From NCBI RefSeq assembly GCF_009711975.1, contig NZ_VIKW01000013.1, positions 50,980-114,979 of the forward strand: a DNA stretch of 64,000 nucleotides, written 5' to 3'. The notes beneath the pieces were generated by a model. The model worked only from the letters and a program-made list of their open reading frames with translations, did not search any database and was not told where the DNA came from. This document shows positions 25,184 through 36,280 of the stretch, one piece after another; within the stretch, counting starts at the first letter, position 1; each line of letters starts with the position of its first letter. The stretch is from Anabaena sp. UHCC 0204 (GTDB lineage Bacteria; Cyanobacteriota; Cyanobacteriia; Cyanobacteriales; Nostocaceae). Position numbers and translations under genes: made by a program.

Positions 25184-27775
25184 ATGAAAATTACAGTCAC
25201 AAATCTGGAAGAACTCAAAGTTTTAATTCAACAAGTTAAAGCTGCTCAAATTCAATATGCAGAATATACCCAAGAACAAGTAGATCACATCTTCAAACAA
25301 GCTGCTAGGGCTGCAAATTCGGCACGAATTCCTTTAGCGAAAATGGCTGTAGAAGAAACAGGTATGGGTGTGATAGAAGATAAAGTGATTAAAAACCACT
25401 TTGCTTCCGAATATATTTACAACAAATATAAAACCGAAAAAACCTGTGGCATCATTGAAGATGATAAACAATTCGGCATTCAGAGGATTGCTGAACCAGT
25501 AGGTATATTAGCCGGAATTGTTCCCGTCACCAACCCCACTTCCACCGCTATTTTTAAAGCCTTACTAGCTCTAAAAACCCGGAATGGAATTATTTTCTCA
25601 CCCCACCCCCGCGCCAAAGAATGCACAATTAAAGCTGCCAAAATTATCCTAGCAGCGGCTATCGAAGCGGGAGCGCCTCCAGGGATTATTGGTTGGATTG
25701 ATGAACCGACAGTTGAACTTTCTCAACAGTTAATGCAGCATCCAAATATTAACCTCATTCTCGCCACTGGTGGACCAGGAATGGTACGCGCTGCTTATTC
25801 TTCTGGTCATGCTTCCTTGGGCGTGGGTTCAGGAAATACCCCGGCTTTAATTGACTCAACTGCTGATATTAAAATGGCCGTTTCTTCAATTTTGATCAGC
25901 AAAACTTTTGATAATGGCATGATTTGTGCCAGTGAACAATCGGTGATTGTTTTAGATGATATTTACGAAAGTGTGAAGCAAGAATTTATGACTCGTGGTG
26001 CATATTTCTTGAATGAACAGGAAAAGCATCAAGTCAGAGATTTGATTTTAGTTAATGGGCGTTTGAATCCGGAAATTGTTGGTCAAACTGTTGCTAAACT
26101 AGCGGAAATGGCAGGAGTAGAAAAAGCCAAAGAATCTAAACTAATTATTGCAGAAGTTGCAGAAATTGGCATCACAGAAGCATTATCTTCTGAAAAACTT
26201 TCCCCAATTTTAGCCATGTATCGGGCAGAAACTTTTTCAGAAGCAGTTGATACAGCCGAAAAATTAATTGAATTTGGTGGACTTGGACATACTTCTGTAC
26301 TTTACACTGCACCAGAAAATCGCCCTCACATTGTCGAATTTGAAAATAAACTACACACCAGTCGCGTGTTAGTTAATACGCCCTCTTCTCAAGGTGCAAT
26401 TGGTGACTTATATAACTTCCGACTTGATCCATCTTTAACTTTAGGTTGTGGTAGTTGGGGGAATAATTCTGTTAGTGATAATGTTGGTCCGCGTCACCTG
26501 ATTAACATTAAAACAGTCACAGAAAGACGGGAAAATATGCTTTGGTTTCGTGTCCCTCCCAAAGTTTATTTCAAATATGGATGCTTACCCGTTGCTCTGG
26601 GAGACTTAGCAGGAAAACACCGCGCCTTGATTATTACCGACCAACCATTATTTGAATTAGGACTTGCGGAAAAAGTTACTAATGTTTTAGAAGAAATGGG
26701 CATTAAAACCCAAGTTTTTTATGATGTTGAACCTGACCCAACATTAACAACAATTAATAAAGGACTTGCTCAAATCAATAGTTTTCATCCAGATGTAATT
26801 ATTGCCATTGGTGGTGGTTCTCCAATGGACGCAGCGAAAGTCATCTGGTTAATGTATGAACATCCAGAAACAGAATTTGATGGTTTAGCCATGCGGTTTA
26901 TGGACATCCGCAAGCGAGTATATGCGTTGCCAGAATTAGGAAATAAAGCCATTTTAGTGGCAATTCCGACCACATCAGGAACAGGTTCAGAAGTAACACC
27001 ATTTGCAGTTGTAACAGACGATAGGACGGGCATAAAATACCCCTTGGCTGATTATGCACTCACTCCAAATATGGCAATTATTGACCCCGAATTGGTGTTA
27101 AATATGCCCAAGCCACTCACAGCTTATGGTGGTATTGATGCCCTAACTCATGCTCTGGAGGCTTATGTTTCTATCTGTGCTTCCGAATATACTAAAGGGT
27201 TAGCTTTAGAAGCAATTCGCTTATTATTTAAATACTTGCCTTCTGCTTATAAAAATGGAGCAAAAGATCCTAAAGCTAGGGAAAAAGTTCATTATGCAGC
27301 GACAATTGCCGGCATGGCATTTGCTAATGCTTTCCTGGGTATTTGTCACTCCCTAGCGCATAAATTAGGCTCTACCTTCCACATTCCCCACGGGTTAGCA
27401 AATGCCCTAATGATTTCTCATGTTATTCGCTACAATGCCACAGATGCACCCTTCAAACAAGCGATTTTTCCCCAATATGAATATCCCAATGCTAAATGGC
27501 GTTATGCCAAAATTGCCGATTATTTAGAATTAGGAGGAAACACAGAAGATGAGAAAGTAGAATTGCTAATTACTGCTGTGGAAAAACTCAAACAAGATGT
27601 AGAAATCCCCCTAACCATTAAGGATTTCATTAAAGATGATGAACAAACCTTCTATGACAAGTTAGAATCAATGGCAGAACAAGCCTTTGATGATCAATGT
27701 ACAGGAGCAAATCCTCGTTATCCCTTAATTAGTGACTTGCAAGATTTGTACATCAAAGCATATCGGGGCAAATAG
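25184..27775 (+). CDS. adhE: Bifunctional acetaldehyde/alcohol dehydrogenase
   Basis: An 863-residue fusion. The N-terminal CoA-acylating aldehyde dehydrogenase has ILAGIVPVTNPTSTAIFK and the catalytic Cys248 in DNGMICASEQSV. The C-terminal iron alcohol dehydrogenase starts near residue 460 with IAIGGGSPMDAAKVI (NAD site), TTSGTGSEVTPFAV and the metal ligands in GICHSLAHKLGSTFHIPHG and ANALM. It reduces acetyl-CoA to ethanol with two NADH. The domain order and size are standard. It sits between pflA and pflB with gaps of about 60 bases, consistent with one fermentative operon. Confidence 0.96.
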   Translation: MKITVTNLEELKVLIQQVKAAQIQYAEYTQEQVDHIFKQAARAANSARIPLAKMAVEETGMGVIEDKVIKNHFASEYIYNKYKTEKTCGIIEDDKQFGIQRIAEPVGILAGIVPVTNPTSTAIFKALLALKTRNGIIFSPHPRAKECTIKAAKIILAAAIEAGAPPGIIGWIDEPTVELSQQLMQHPNINLILATGGPGMVRAAYSSGHASLGVGSGNTPALIDSTADIKMAVSSILISKTFDNGMICASEQSVIVLDDIYESVKQEFMTRGAYFLNEQEKHQVRDLILVNGRLNPEIVGQTVAKLAEMAGVEKAKESKLIIAEVAEIGITEALSSEKLSPILAMYRAETFSEAVDTAEKLIEFGGLGHTSVLYTAPENRPHIVEFENKLHTSRVLVNTPSSQGAIGDLYNFRLDPSLTLGCGSWGNNSVSDNVGPRHLINIKTVTERRENMLWFRVPPKVYFKYGCLPVALGDLAGKHRALIITDQPLFELGLAEKVTNVLEEMGIKTQVFYDVEPDPTLTTINKGLAQINSFHPDVIIAIGGGSPMDAAKVIWLMYEHPETEFDGLAMRFMDIRKRVYALPELGNKAILVAIPTTSGTGSEVTPFAVVTDDRTGIKYPLADYALTPNMAIIDPELVLNMPKPLTAYGGIDALTHALEAYVSICASEYTKGLALEAIRLLFKYLPSAYKNGAKDPKAREKVHYAATIAGMAFANAFLGICHSLAHKLGSTFHIPHGLANALMISHVIRYNATDAPFKQAIFPQYEYPNAKWRYAKIADYLELGGNTEDEKVELLITAVEKLKQDVEIPLTIKDFIKDDEQTFYDKLESMAEQAFDDQCTGANPRYPLISDLQDLYIKAYRGK

Positions 27776-27840
27776 GGAATTGGGGATTGGGGATTGGTGA
27801 TTGGTGATTGGGTAATAATTTTGAATTTTTGGAGGTAATT

Positions 27841-30117
27841 ATGGTTGCTAACTTAGAACGTCAAAGCCCAGAAAAATCTAGCTCAAACTTGTGCGAACAA
27901 TGGCAAGATTTTACTACTGGTAAATGGAATCAAGAAATAGATGTGCGTGATTTTATTCAAGCTAATTACACACCGTATGCTGGAAATGATAGCTTTTTAA
28001 CTAATGCTACCGAACGCACTCAAACACTTTGGAGTTTAGTCGGTGATTTGATGAAATTGGAACGAGAAAAAGGGATTTTAGATACCGATACCCAAGTACC
28101 ATCAACAATTGTTTCTCATGCTCCTGGTTATATTGATCCCACAATCGAGCAAATTGTCGGTTTACAAACTGATAAACCATTGAAACGAGCGATTATGCCT
28201 TTTGGTGGAATTCGAGTCGTAAAAAACTCTCTAGAATCTTATAATTACCAACTTGATCCGCAAACAGAAGAGATATTTACGAAATATCGTAAAACCCACA
28301 ATGATGGTGTTTTTGATGGTTACACTCGCCAAATGAAATTAGCAAGGCATTCTGGGATTATTACCGGATTACCTGATGCTTATGGAAGAGGAAGAATTAT
28401 TGGTGATTATCGTCGTGTCGCATTGTATGGAATTGATCGTTTAATTCTCGATAAAAAAGAGCAATTGGAATCTCTAGAATTAGACGATATGCTAGAGCCA
28501 ACAATTCGACTACATGAGGAAATTGGTGAGCAAATTCGCGCATTACAAGAACTCAAAGTCATGGCTGCTAGTTACGGCTTTGATATTAGTTTGCCGGCTG
28601 TCAATGGCAAAGAAGCTGTACAGTGGACTTACTTCGCATATTTAGGTGCTGTTAAAGAACAAAATGGTGCAGCAATGTCTTTAGGAAGAGTTTCCACTTT
28701 CCTAGATATTTACTTTGAACGCGATTTTAAAAATGGCACATTGACAGAATCTCAAGTGCAAGAAATCATTGATCATTTTGTGATCAAATTGCGAATGGTG
28801 CGGTTTTTAAGAACACCCGAATATAATCAATTGTTCTCTGGTGATCCAACTTGGGTAACAGAATGTATTGGTGGTATAGGAGAAGATGGACGTTCTTTAG
28901 TTACTAAAACTAGCTTCCGTTTCCTGCACACTTTATATAATTTAGGTGCTGCACCAGAACCTAATTTAACTGTGCTTTGGTCAGAAAATTTGCCTGTTGG
29001 CTTTAAACACTTCTGTACTAAAGTCTCCATTGATAGCAGTTCAATTCAATACGAAAATGACGACTTAATGCGTCCCGAATATGGCGATGATTATGGGATT
29101 GCTTGTTGTGTTTCCGCCATGCGAATTGGTAAACAAATGCAGTTTTTCGGCGCTCGTGCTAACTTAGCCAAGGCGTTATTATATGCCATTAATGGTGGTA
29201 AAGATGAAAAAACAGGACATCTTGTGACTGCTGGTTTTGTTCCCATTACTTCTGAATATTTAGATTATGAAGAAGTGGTGGAAAAATTCGACAAAATCAT
29301 GGATTGGTTAGCTAAGTTGTATGTGAATACTCTGAATGTCATTCACTATATGCACGATAAATACTGTTATGAACGACTAGAAATGGCGTTACATGATCGT
29401 GATGTTTATCGAACAGTAGCTTGCGGTATGGCGGGTTTATCGGTGGTAGCAGATGCTTTATCAGCAATTAAATACGCCAAAGTTAAAGCAATTCGTGATG
29501 AAAATGGTTTAGCAATAGATTATGAAATTGAGGGTGATTATCCTAAGTTTGGTAATAATGATGATCAAGTAGATGACATCGCCGCTAATCTTGTTCACAC
29601 CTTCATGAACAAACTACGTCAGCAAAAAACCTATCGTGACGCTGTACCAACTCAATCAATTTTAACCATTACTTCCAATGTTGTTTATGGCAAAATGACA
29701 GGTAATACACCTGATGGTAGAAAAACGGGTGAACCCTTTGCTCCTGGTGCAAATCCTTTACATGGTAGAGATACAAAAGGGGCGATCGCATCCCTTGAAT
29801 CTGTTGCTAAACTACCTTATAAAGATGCTCAAGATGGCATTTCTTATACCTTTTCTATTGTCCCCAATGCTTTAGGTAAAACTGCTCAGGACAAAATTAA
29901 TAACCTCAGTGGAATGTTAGATGGTTATTTCCACAATCAAGGACACCATATTAATGTCAATGTCCTTGATAAAGAGACACTTCTTGATGCAATGGATCAT
30001 CCTGAAAAATATCCCCAACTGACAATTCGAGTTTCTGGATATGCGGTTAACTTCATCAAATTAACCCATGAACAACAGCTAGATGTGATCAAACGGACTT
30101 TCCATAATCACATTTAA
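27841..30117 (+). CDS. pflB: Pyruvate formate-lyase
   Basis: A 758-residue glycyl radical enzyme that cleaves pyruvate with CoA to acetyl-CoA and formate. The start is the ATG at 27841, preceded by TTGGAGGTAATT; a TTG frame from 27808 would add residues read from a repeat. The twin cysteines lie in [12 protein letters not shown] at about 422-423 and the radical glycine is Gly733 in RVSGYAVNF, 25 residues from the end, as in E. coli Pfl[20 protein letters not shown] is the substrate-binding region. PFL is unusual among cyanobacteria, which mostly use pyruvate:ferredoxin oxidoreductase. Confidence 0.96.
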   Translation: MVANLERQSPEKSSSNLCEQWQDFTTGKWNQEIDVRDFIQANYTPYAGNDSFLTNATERTQTLWSLVGDLMKLEREKGILDTDTQVPSTIVSHAPGYIDPTIEQIVGLQTDKPLKRAIMPFGGIRVVKNSLESYNYQLDPQTEEIFTKYRKTHNDGVFDGYTRQMKLARHSGIITGLPDAYGRGRIIGDYRRVALYGIDRLILDKKEQLESLELDDMLEPTIRLHEEIGEQIRALQELKVMAASYGFDISLPAVNGKEAVQWTYFAYLGAVKEQNGAAMSLGRVSTFLDIYFERDFKNGTLTESQVQEIIDHFVIKLRMVRFLRTPEYNQLFSGDPTWVTECIGGIGEDGRSLVTKTSFRFLHTLYNLGAAPEPNLTVLWSENLPVGFKHFCTKVSIDSSSIQYENDDLMRPEYGDDYGIACCVSAMRIGKQMQFFGARANLAKALLYAINGGKDEKTGHLVTAGFVPITSEYLDYEEVVEKFDKIMDWLAKLYVNTLNVIHYMHDKYCYERLEMALHDRDVYRTVACGMAGLSVVADALSAIKYAKVKAIRDENGLAIDYEIEGDYPKFGNNDDQVDDIAANLVHTFMNKLRQQKTYRDAVPTQSILTITSNVVYGKMTGNTPDGRKTGEPFAPGANPLHGRDTKGAIASLESVAKLPYKDAQDGISYTFSIVPNALGKTAQDKINNLSGMLDGYFHNQGHHINVNVLDKETLLDAMDHPEKYPQLTIRVSGYAVNFIKLTHEQQLDVIKRTFHNHI

Positions 30118-30146
30118 ATTAGAATAGATGACAAGGGGTAAGCAAA

Positions 30147-30590
30147 ATGAGTGGAACTGCAATGGTGATTGGTTATGGAAATGAATTACGTAGTGATGAT
30201 GCTATTGGTCAAAGAATAGCAAATGTAATCAATCTCTGGGATTTATCTAATCTAAAATCCCTTGCAGTTCCCCAACTTACCCCAGAATTAGCGGCAAATT
30301 TAGCAAATGTCAATTTAGCAATTTTCGTGGATGCTCGGATTAATTCTGAATTAGCAGATGTGCAAGTAGAACCTATATTACCTACTACATCTAGTATGAT
30401 TATAGGACATAGTGCAGATCCGCGATCGCTCTTAGCCTTGACCAAATCTCTCTATGGTTATTGTCCCCCAGCATGGTTAGTCACAGTACCGGGAGTTAAC
30501 TTTGAATTAGGAGATTGTCTTTCACCAATAGCCGAAACAGGAATTGGTATCGCTTTAACCAAAATAATTAATATTATTAATCGAGTATAG
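30147..30590 (+). CDS. Hydrogenase maturation protease (M52)
   Basis: A 147-residue peptidase. The family signature MVIGYGNELRSDDAIG is at the N-terminus. Probable nickel-sensing ligands are Asp17 or Asp18, Asp62 in FVDAR and His88 in IGHSADP. These proteases trim the C-terminus of a [NiFe] hydrogenase large subunit after metal insertion. Its target, HoxH or HupL, is not encoded here. Placement between pflB and the acetyl-CoA synthetase, with gaps near 29 bases, suggests coexpression with fermentation and thus HoxW, the protease of the bidirectional hydrogenase, but HupW is possible. Confidence 0.85.
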   Translation: MSGTAMVIGYGNELRSDDAIGQRIANVINLWDLSNLKSLAVPQLTPELAANLANVNLAIFVDARINSELADVQVEPILPTTSSMIIGHSADPRSLLALTKSLYGYCPPAWLVTVPGVNFELGDCLSPIAETGIGIALTKIINIINRV

Positions 30591-30618
30591 AGTTAATTGT
30601 CAATGATTAGGAGTATGT

Positions 30619-33390
30619 ATGACCGTATCCAGTAAAAATCTTAGTGATAAAGCCTATGATATCTTACAAACAGAGAGAATTAATCCCTTAGATGCTATAT
30701 TTCAACCTAAAACCGTCGCGGTAATTGGTGCAACAGAAAAACCCGGAAGTGTGGGACGAACTTTACTTTGGAACTTAATTACTAATCCCTTCGGTGGCAC
30801 AGTTTTTCCAATTAATCCTCAACGTCATAGCGTATTAGGAATTAAAGCTTATCCCACGATTTTTGATGTTCCTGAACCCATTGATTTAGCTGTTATTGCA
30901 ACACCAGCACATACAGTTCCTAAAATCATTTCTGATTGTGTGGATATCGGTGTCAAAGGAGCAATAATTATTTCCGCAGGTTTTAAAGAAGCCGGAGAAA
31001 AAGGTATTGCTTTAGAACAGGAAATACTCCAACAAGCATACCGAGGAAAAATTAGAATTATCGGTCCGAATTGTTTAGGAGTAATGAGTCCCCGCACCGG
31101 ATTAAATGCTACCTTTGCTAGTAAAATAGCCCGTCCGGGAAACGTCGGTTTCATCAGCCAAAGTGGGGCTTTATGTACATCAATTCTCGACTGGAGTTTA
31201 CAGGAAAACGTTGGTTTTAGTTCCTTCGTTTCCATCGGTTCAATGTTAGATATAAATTGGGGTGATTTGATTTATTATCTTGGTGATGATCCCCATACCA
31301 AAAGTATTGTCATTTATATGGAATCCATTGGGGATGCCCGTTCCTTCCTCTCAGCAGCGCGAGAAGTGGCTTTAACAAAACCGATAATTGTGATTAAAGC
31401 CGGTCGTACCGAAGCCGCAGCCAAAGCCGCAGCCTCTCACACAGGTGCATTAGCAGGAAGCGATGCTGTATTAGATGCCGCTTTTCGACGTTGTGGGGTA
31501 TTACGAGTAAATAGTATTTCTGACTTATTTGATATGTCGGAAGTATTAGCAAAACAACCCCGTCCTAAAGGACCACGTTTGACGATTTTAACTAATGCTG
31601 GAGGACCTGGAGTATTAGCCACAGATACATTAATTGAAAGTGGAGGAGAACTAGCAACTATTTCTCCAGAAATCATTACTTCTCTGAATGATATTTTACC
31701 CCCACAATGGAGTCACAATAATCCTATTGATATTTTAGGAGATGCTGATCCTCAACGTTATACAAAAGCCTTAGAAATTGCTGCCAAAGATCCCAATAGT
31801 GATGGTTTATTAGTGATTTTAACACCCCAATCAATGACAGATCCTACCCAAACAGCAGAACAATTAAAACCCTACGCGCAAATGTCGAATAAACCGATTT
31901 TAGCAAGTTGGATGGGTGGTGCAGATGTCGCTGCTGGGGAACAAATTCTGAACCATCAAGGGATTCCTACATACCGTTATCCCGATACAGCAGCGCGGAT
32001 ATTTAGCTATATGTGGCGGTATAGTTATAACTTGCAGGGTATTTACGAAACTCCTGTATTACCTACATTAGAATCTGATACTAATGGTGCTAAAGCTGAA
32101 TTAGTCGCCAGCATTATTAATGATGCTAGAAAAGCCGGAAGAACTATTCTTACAGAATTTGAATCTAAGGAAATATTAGCAGCTTATGGGATTCCCGTAG
32201 TTGCTGGGAGCATTGCTAAAAGTGCAGAGGAAGCAGTGCATTGTGCAGAAACTATTGGTTATCCAGTGGTGTTAAAATTGTATTCTCACACCATTACTCA
32301 TAAAACAGATGTGGGTGGTGTACAGTTAAATTTGCGGAATGCTGAAGCTGTAAAAAAAGCATATCATTTAATAGAATCTTCCGTGTTAGAAAAAGCCAAA
32401 CTGGAAGATTTTTTAGGTGTAACCGTGCAAGAAATGGTAAAAACCAGCGGTTATGAACTAATAATTGGTAGTAGTTTAGATCCCCAGTTTGGACCAGTAT
32501 TATTATTTGGGGCTGGGGGACAGTTGGTGGAAGTTTTTCAAGATAGTTCTATCGCCCTTCCGCCTTTAAATACTACCCTAGCTAGACGAATGATGGAACA
32601 AACCAAAATCTATAAAGCATTGAAAGGAGTCCGGGGTAGAGAAAGTATAAATATGGCGGCTTTGGAGGAATTGTTAGTAGTATTTAGTCAATTAGTTGTG
32701 GAACAACCAGGGATTAAAGAAATTGACATTAATCCTTTATTAGCTATTCCTCCTAGTCCGGATCATCCTGGTGGTTTAATAGCTTTAGATGGGAGAATAG
32801 TATTACATTCTCCTGAAGTGGAAACACATCAATTACCAAAATTAGCTATTCGTCCCTATCCTCATCAATATGTTAGCAATGGAACTCTCAAGAATGGGAC
32901 ACCAATTACTATCCGTCCTATCCGTCCTGAAGACGAACCAGTAATAGTTAAATTTCACAAAACACTCTCAGAAGAAAGTGTTTATTTACGGTACTTTCAC
33001 CTAATTAAATTAAGTCAACGTATCGCCCATGAACGACTTACCAGAATTTGTTTTATTGACTATGACAGAGAAATGGCATTAGTCGTAGAACATGAAAATC
33101 CAGAAACCAAAGAAACGGAAATCATAGCAGTAGGAAGATTGAGTAAATTACATGGTAGTAGTGCGGCGGAATTTGCTATGCTAGTGAGCGATCGCCATCA
33201 ATGTCAAGGCTTAGGTACACAAATACTCCGCAGATTATTAGAAGTCGGTAAAAAGGAGAAAATCTGTTGCATCTATGCTGACATTTTAGCTGATAACTCA
33301 GGTATGCAAAGAGTATGTCAAAAACTCGGCTTTCAGATTTTACATACTAATGATCCAACAGTATTAAAAGCTGAAATTCAACTAACATAG
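30619..33390 (+). CDS. ADP-forming acetyl-CoA synthetase fused to GNAT domain
   Basis: A 923-residue protein in four parts: a CoA-binding Rossmann domain ([16 protein letters not shown], residues 33-130), a succinyl-CoA-ligase-like domain with the phosphohistidine His274 in [10 protein letters not shown], an ATP-grasp domain (about 490-720, with [19 protein letters not shown]), and a C-terminal GNAT acetyltransferase (YLRYFH to [18 protein letters not shown]). It can make ATP from acetyl-CoA, giving acetate, which closes the PFL route. Pat-type regulatory acetyltransferases share the fusion but, as I recall, lack the catalytic His; its presence here favours real synthetase activity plus possible lysine acetylation. 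Confidence 0.87.
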   Translation: MTVSSKNLSDKAYDILQTERINPLDAIFQPKTVAVIGATEKPGSVGRTLLWNLITNPFGGTVFPINPQRHSVLGIKAYPTIFDVPEPIDLAVIATPAHTVPKIISDCVDIGVKGAIIISAGFKEAGEKGIALEQEILQQAYRGKIRIIGPNCLGVMSPRTGLNATFASKIARPGNVGFISQSGALCTSILDWSLQENVGFSSFVSIGSMLDINWGDLIYYLGDDPHTKSIVIYMESIGDARSFLSAAREVALTKPIIVIKAGRTEAAAKAAASHTGALAGSDAVLDAAFRRCGVLRVNSISDLFDMSEVLAKQPRPKGPRLTILTNAGGPGVLATDTLIESGGELATISPEIITSLNDILPPQWSHNNPIDILGDADPQRYTKALEIAAKDPNSDGLLVILTPQSMTDPTQTAEQLKPYAQMSNKPILASWMGGADVAAGEQILNHQGIPTYRYPDTAARIFSYMWRYSYNLQGIYETPVLPTLESDTNGAKAELVASIINDARKAGRTILTEFESKEILAAYGIPVVAGSIAKSAEEAVHCAETIGYPVVLKLYSHTITHKTDVGGVQLNLRNAEAVKKAYHLIESSVLEKAKLEDFLGVTVQEMVKTSGYELIIGSSLDPQFGPVLLFGAGGQLVEVFQDSSIALPPLNTTLARRMMEQTKIYKALKGVRGRESINMAALEELLVVFSQLVVEQPGIKEIDINPLLAIPPSPDHPGGLIALDGRIVLHSPEVETHQLPKLAIRPYPHQYVSNGTLKNGTPITIRPIRPEDEPVIVKFHKTLSEESVYLRYFHLIKLSQRIAHERLTRICFIDYDREMALVVEHENPETKETEIIAVGRLSKLHGSSAAEFAMLVSDRHQCQGLGTQILRRLLEVGKKEKICCIYADILADNSGMQRVCQKLGFQILHTNDPTVLKAEIQLT

Positions 33391-33428
33391 AACCAACCCA
33401 GCACCTCCTCAAAAATCATCTTCTTAAC

Positions 33429-33458
33429 TGGCGGTAATTCATGAATTACCGCCATTTT
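33429..33458 (+). terminator. Terminator after the fermentative operon
   Basis: A perfect 26-base palindrome (TGGCGGTAATTCA and its complement) is followed by TTTTAA, 39 bases past the last stop. It is the first strong stop signal after pflA, supporting a five-gene transcript. Confidence 0.8.
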
Positions 33459-33714
33459 AAATATTAAAATTTGTTAATTAATTCGGCGTTGCTGAATTAG
33501 GGTATGAAATTCAAAAATCAATGATTTCAAACTCTTACTCTCTGTAGACTCTGCGCCTCTGCGTGTTCGCGCAGCGTGCCGTAGGCATAACAAAATCATA
33601 CTCTTAATCAGCAACACCATTAATTCCTTCTTCCCTCTTCCTTCGTTTCCTTCGCTTCTATGGCTAACGCCACGCTCCGCGAACGTGGTTAATTTTTCTT
33701 ATCTTGACAACTAA
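33459..33714. repeat. Intergenic patch of dispersed repeats
   Basis: Contains ACTCTGCGCCTCTGCGTG-type sequence and a GCTAACGCCACGCTCCGCG palindrome related to GTAGCGTGGCGTTAGCCAT at 34875 and 51015. No open frame worth calling. Confidence 0.5.
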
Positions 33715-34476
33715 CTACTTCTCCAATAATTGCTTTTCTTCAGGTAGTAGATGAGTTTCCGGTTCTACCCTGCTATTGGCACTATTCATTCTATGCAAAT
33801 TAGGTTTCATAATTAGACTGACACCAACAGCCCAAGCTAACGCAACCATCCAACCAGCAATAATATCACTGGGGAAATGAACTCCAAGATAAAGCCTTGT
33901 CCAACCAATAACTAAAACGTATAAACTACCGACAGTTATCACTAGCCACCGCCAAGGACGATGCCAAGTTAAAATCACAAAAATCACTACCAATGTCATG
34001 CTTGTCATCGCGTGACCACTGGGAAAAGCATAATCAAATTCAGGTGCTTTTGATACCCATAATTGGGGACGCACTCGGCGCATAAATTCTTTAGCTGTGC
34101 GATTAATGAGAAAGTTTCCTAAAACTGTAGTGAATACATAAGCAAGAGTTCTCCACCTTCTTCGCTTCCATAATATTACTGCGATCGCACTTAATACAGG
34201 TAACACAGTCCAGAATCCTCCCAACTGAGTCAACCATACGGCAATAGTATCAAGTTGTGGATTAGCTGTAGAGTAAATTGCCTGTAAAATAGGTATATCC
34301 CAGGAAAAACCACCTTCATTTTCCCAAATTTGCACCGCCAGGATTTCTACAACCTGCAACGGTAAATACACACCCATAAACATTAGTAACAAAGAACGCC
34401 AGTGTGAAAGCAGCAGGTTTTTTAAAAAATTAAGCGGTGACTTGCTTGTACGTCTACTTTGGTTTAGTTTTTTCAT
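33715..34476 (-). CDS. PAP2 superfamily phosphatase
   Basis: A 253-residue membrane protein with about five to six helices. The three PAP2 motifs are visible in order: KEFMRRVRPQLW (KX6RP), PSGHAMTS (PSGH) and TRLYLGVHFPSD (a variant of SRX5HX3D with Thr for Ser). It should dephosphorylate a lipid phosphate or diphosphate, such as phosphatidate or undecaprenyl diphosphate, at the outer face of the membrane. It is isolated, flanked by repeat-rich gaps. Confidence 0.88.
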   Translation of the reverse strand: MKKLNQSRRTSKSPLNFLKNLLLSHWRSLLLMFMGVYLPLQVVEILAVQIWENEGGFSWDIPILQAIYSTANPQLDTIAVWLTQLGGFWTVLPVLSAIAVILWKRRRWRTLAYVFTTVLGNFLINRTAKEFMRRVRPQLWVSKAPEFDYAFPSGHAMTSMTLVVIFVILTWHRPWRWLVITVGSLYVLVIGWTRLYLGVHFPSDIIAGWMVALAWAVGVSLIMKPNLHRMNSANSRVEPETHLLPEEKQLLEK

Positions 34477-34605
34477 AATTAGATGTATAGCAGTATTCTC
34501 AGTATCTTTTTATCAGAATACTCAGAATAAATCAACTGCCATAAGTAACTAGACAAAAATAAATCAACTTAGATTAAGTAATGTAAAAAATATTGAGATG
34601 ATTTG

Positions 34606-34651
34606 GTAGTAAGGGCTTCAGCCCTTAAATGAGGACTAAAGTCCTCACTAC
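34606..34651. repeat. Double-hairpin palindromic element
   Basis: Bounded by GTAGT and ACTAC. Inside are two perfect hairpins back to back: AAGGGCTTCAGCCCTT and GAGGACTAAAGTCCTC. This compact 46-base design is typical of small palindromic mobile repeats in cyanobacteria. The rest of the 34477-34933 gap holds only AT-rich DNA and a GTAGCGTGGCGTTAGCCAT repeat at about 34875. Confidence 0.75.
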
Positions 34652-34933
34652 AAACCTGGAATTATTTAGTCCGTTCTACTTAGGATTTTGGATGAAATAA
34701 CCTATAATTCTCGGTTATTGTTTTGGTGTACGACAAGAAACCTCAAACAAAGTTTGACACTTTATTAAATCCACGATCCTTAGTTCAGAAGTTGCTAGTT
34801 ATTTAGTTGAGGTTGGTAATAGGTGATAAAACTCCAGTTTTTATCCTGTACATCCTTAAATCCTGGACATCCTGATAGCGTAGCGTGGCGTTAGCCATTT
34901 CTGACAATTTCTCTAACTAGCAAATTACATTAC

Positions 34934-35677
34934 TTATTGTAGTAATTCCTGAAACCGATTTTTATCCCTAATTTTATCGAAATCTGCGTCTGTTTTTGCT
35001 AACTCTTGATATTTATTAGGTACAAGTTGAATAGCTTTCTTTAAATTTTCAATGGCTAGTTCGACATTATTTTGTAAGGCATAATTACAAGCTTTGTTAT
35101 AATATGCTTGATGCAAATTAGGTTGAATTGTAATTGCTTGATTGTAAGAGGCTAAAGCTTCTTTGTAGCGTTGTAATTTGGTAAGAACAATGCCTCTGTT
35201 AATCCAGGCTTCATGTTTGTTGGCTTGAATAGCGATCGCTTCATCATAGGATTTTACGGCTTCTTCGTAACGCCGTAAAGCTGTTAAAGCATTACCACGA
35301 TTATACCAAGCCTCATCTTTATTTGGACGAATGGCGATCGCCTTATCATAAGATTCTACCGCCTCTGGATATTGTTGCAAAGCTATTAAGGCATTTCCAC
35401 GATTTACCCATGTTTCTGCACTGTCGGTTTTAATAGCTATCACTTGATCATAAGCTACTAATGCTTCTTTATAGCGATGGGTATCTAATAAACCGTTACC
35501 TTGTAATAGTAAGTTTTCTGCTTTTTGACTATCTTGTACTTCGGTGATCAGTTGAGTAACATTGCTCTGCTGAACCAATTGTTTGACATTTTCAGATGAA
35601 GAATTTGGCAATTCACTACAGCTTATTGTCAAAAAACTGATCAACCCAGGGGCAATTAAGCGTTGCCAAACTACCAT
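34934..35677 (-). CDS. TPR repeat protein, probable lipoprotein
   Basis: A 247-residue protein. The N-terminus APGLISFLTISCSEL has a hydrophobic stretch ending at a Cys that could be a lipobox, though TIS before it is not ideal. From about residue 52 there are five 34-residue TPR units with the W-x-N-R-G-x-A-L pattern (ETWVNRGNALIALQQYPEAV, DEAWYNRGNALTALRRYEEA, and so on). TPR arrays mediate protein contacts; the partner is unknown. HIP1 sites interrupt the repeats without breaking the frame. Confidence 0.83.
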   Translation of the reverse strand: MVVWQRLIAPGLISFLTISCSELPNSSSENVKQLVQQSNVTQLITEVQDSQKAENLLLQGNGLLDTHRYKEALVAYDQVIAIKTDSAETWVNRGNALIALQQYPEAVESYDKAIAIRPNKDEAWYNRGNALTALRRYEEAVKSYDEAIAIQANKHEAWINRGIVLTKLQRYKEALASYNQAITIQPNLHQAYYNKACNYALQNNVELAIENLKKAIQLVPNKYQELAKTDADFDKIRDKNRFQELLQ

Positions 35678-36280
35678 ATTATTGCACCTACAAAACTCAT
35701 TATAATTATGATCCTAAAGCTGATGGTGATTTAAAAGTCGTATCAAAATCAACTAATTGTTATTAATTGTTTTTTGATTGTGCAAAGTAAAGATGAGGAT
35801 TCTGACAAAGGTTTAACAAATTAGGGCTATCATACCATACTTATGTTAAATAAATCAATTGCCCCGTAAGTATAAACTTTACTCATCTATAGTACCGCTT
35901 ATTATATAACCATTTTATTTGTTTGGTAAAAACTGGCAGTGCATAACCATACTTAATTTGTCAATAGAGAATTCAGAGACTAGTACCACAGGGTGGAATT
36001 GAAAATTAAACATTAAAAAAGCAGATGACACAAGCTTCTGGAGAATTTAGAGGCTGGATCTATTCCCTGTTCCCTAAAACTAAAAAACTTTGTACCTCAC
36101 GAGCATGGGAACTGCTATATTTGCCATAAAGTATTGTTGTCATATTGGCAAAAAAAATATACAATCTTTAAGAGAAAACGTCAATTTTCTAAACTCAATA
36201 TGATGTAAGTTATAATTTGTTCACATTATCTGGTTAAATAAGAAATATTAATAACTATATAATATAGGACTATCGAAAGT
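35678..36280. other. Long AT-rich intergenic region with a MITE fragment
   Basis: About 600 bases between divergent genes. It holds a reversed fragment of the 23422 element at 35980-36050 (TAGTACCACAGGGTGGAATT, then AAAAAAGCAGATGACACAAG). The rest shows no open frame, RNA fold or terminator that I can support; promoters for both neighbours must be here. Confidence 0.55.
35980..36050 (-). repeat. Reversed fragment of the 23422 MITE family
   Basis: Matches the reverse complement of 23450-23517: the TAGTACCGCAGGGCGGAATT end, the run of A with GCAGAT, and the CACAAGCTTCTxGAGAATT segment. One end is missing. Confidence 0.65.
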
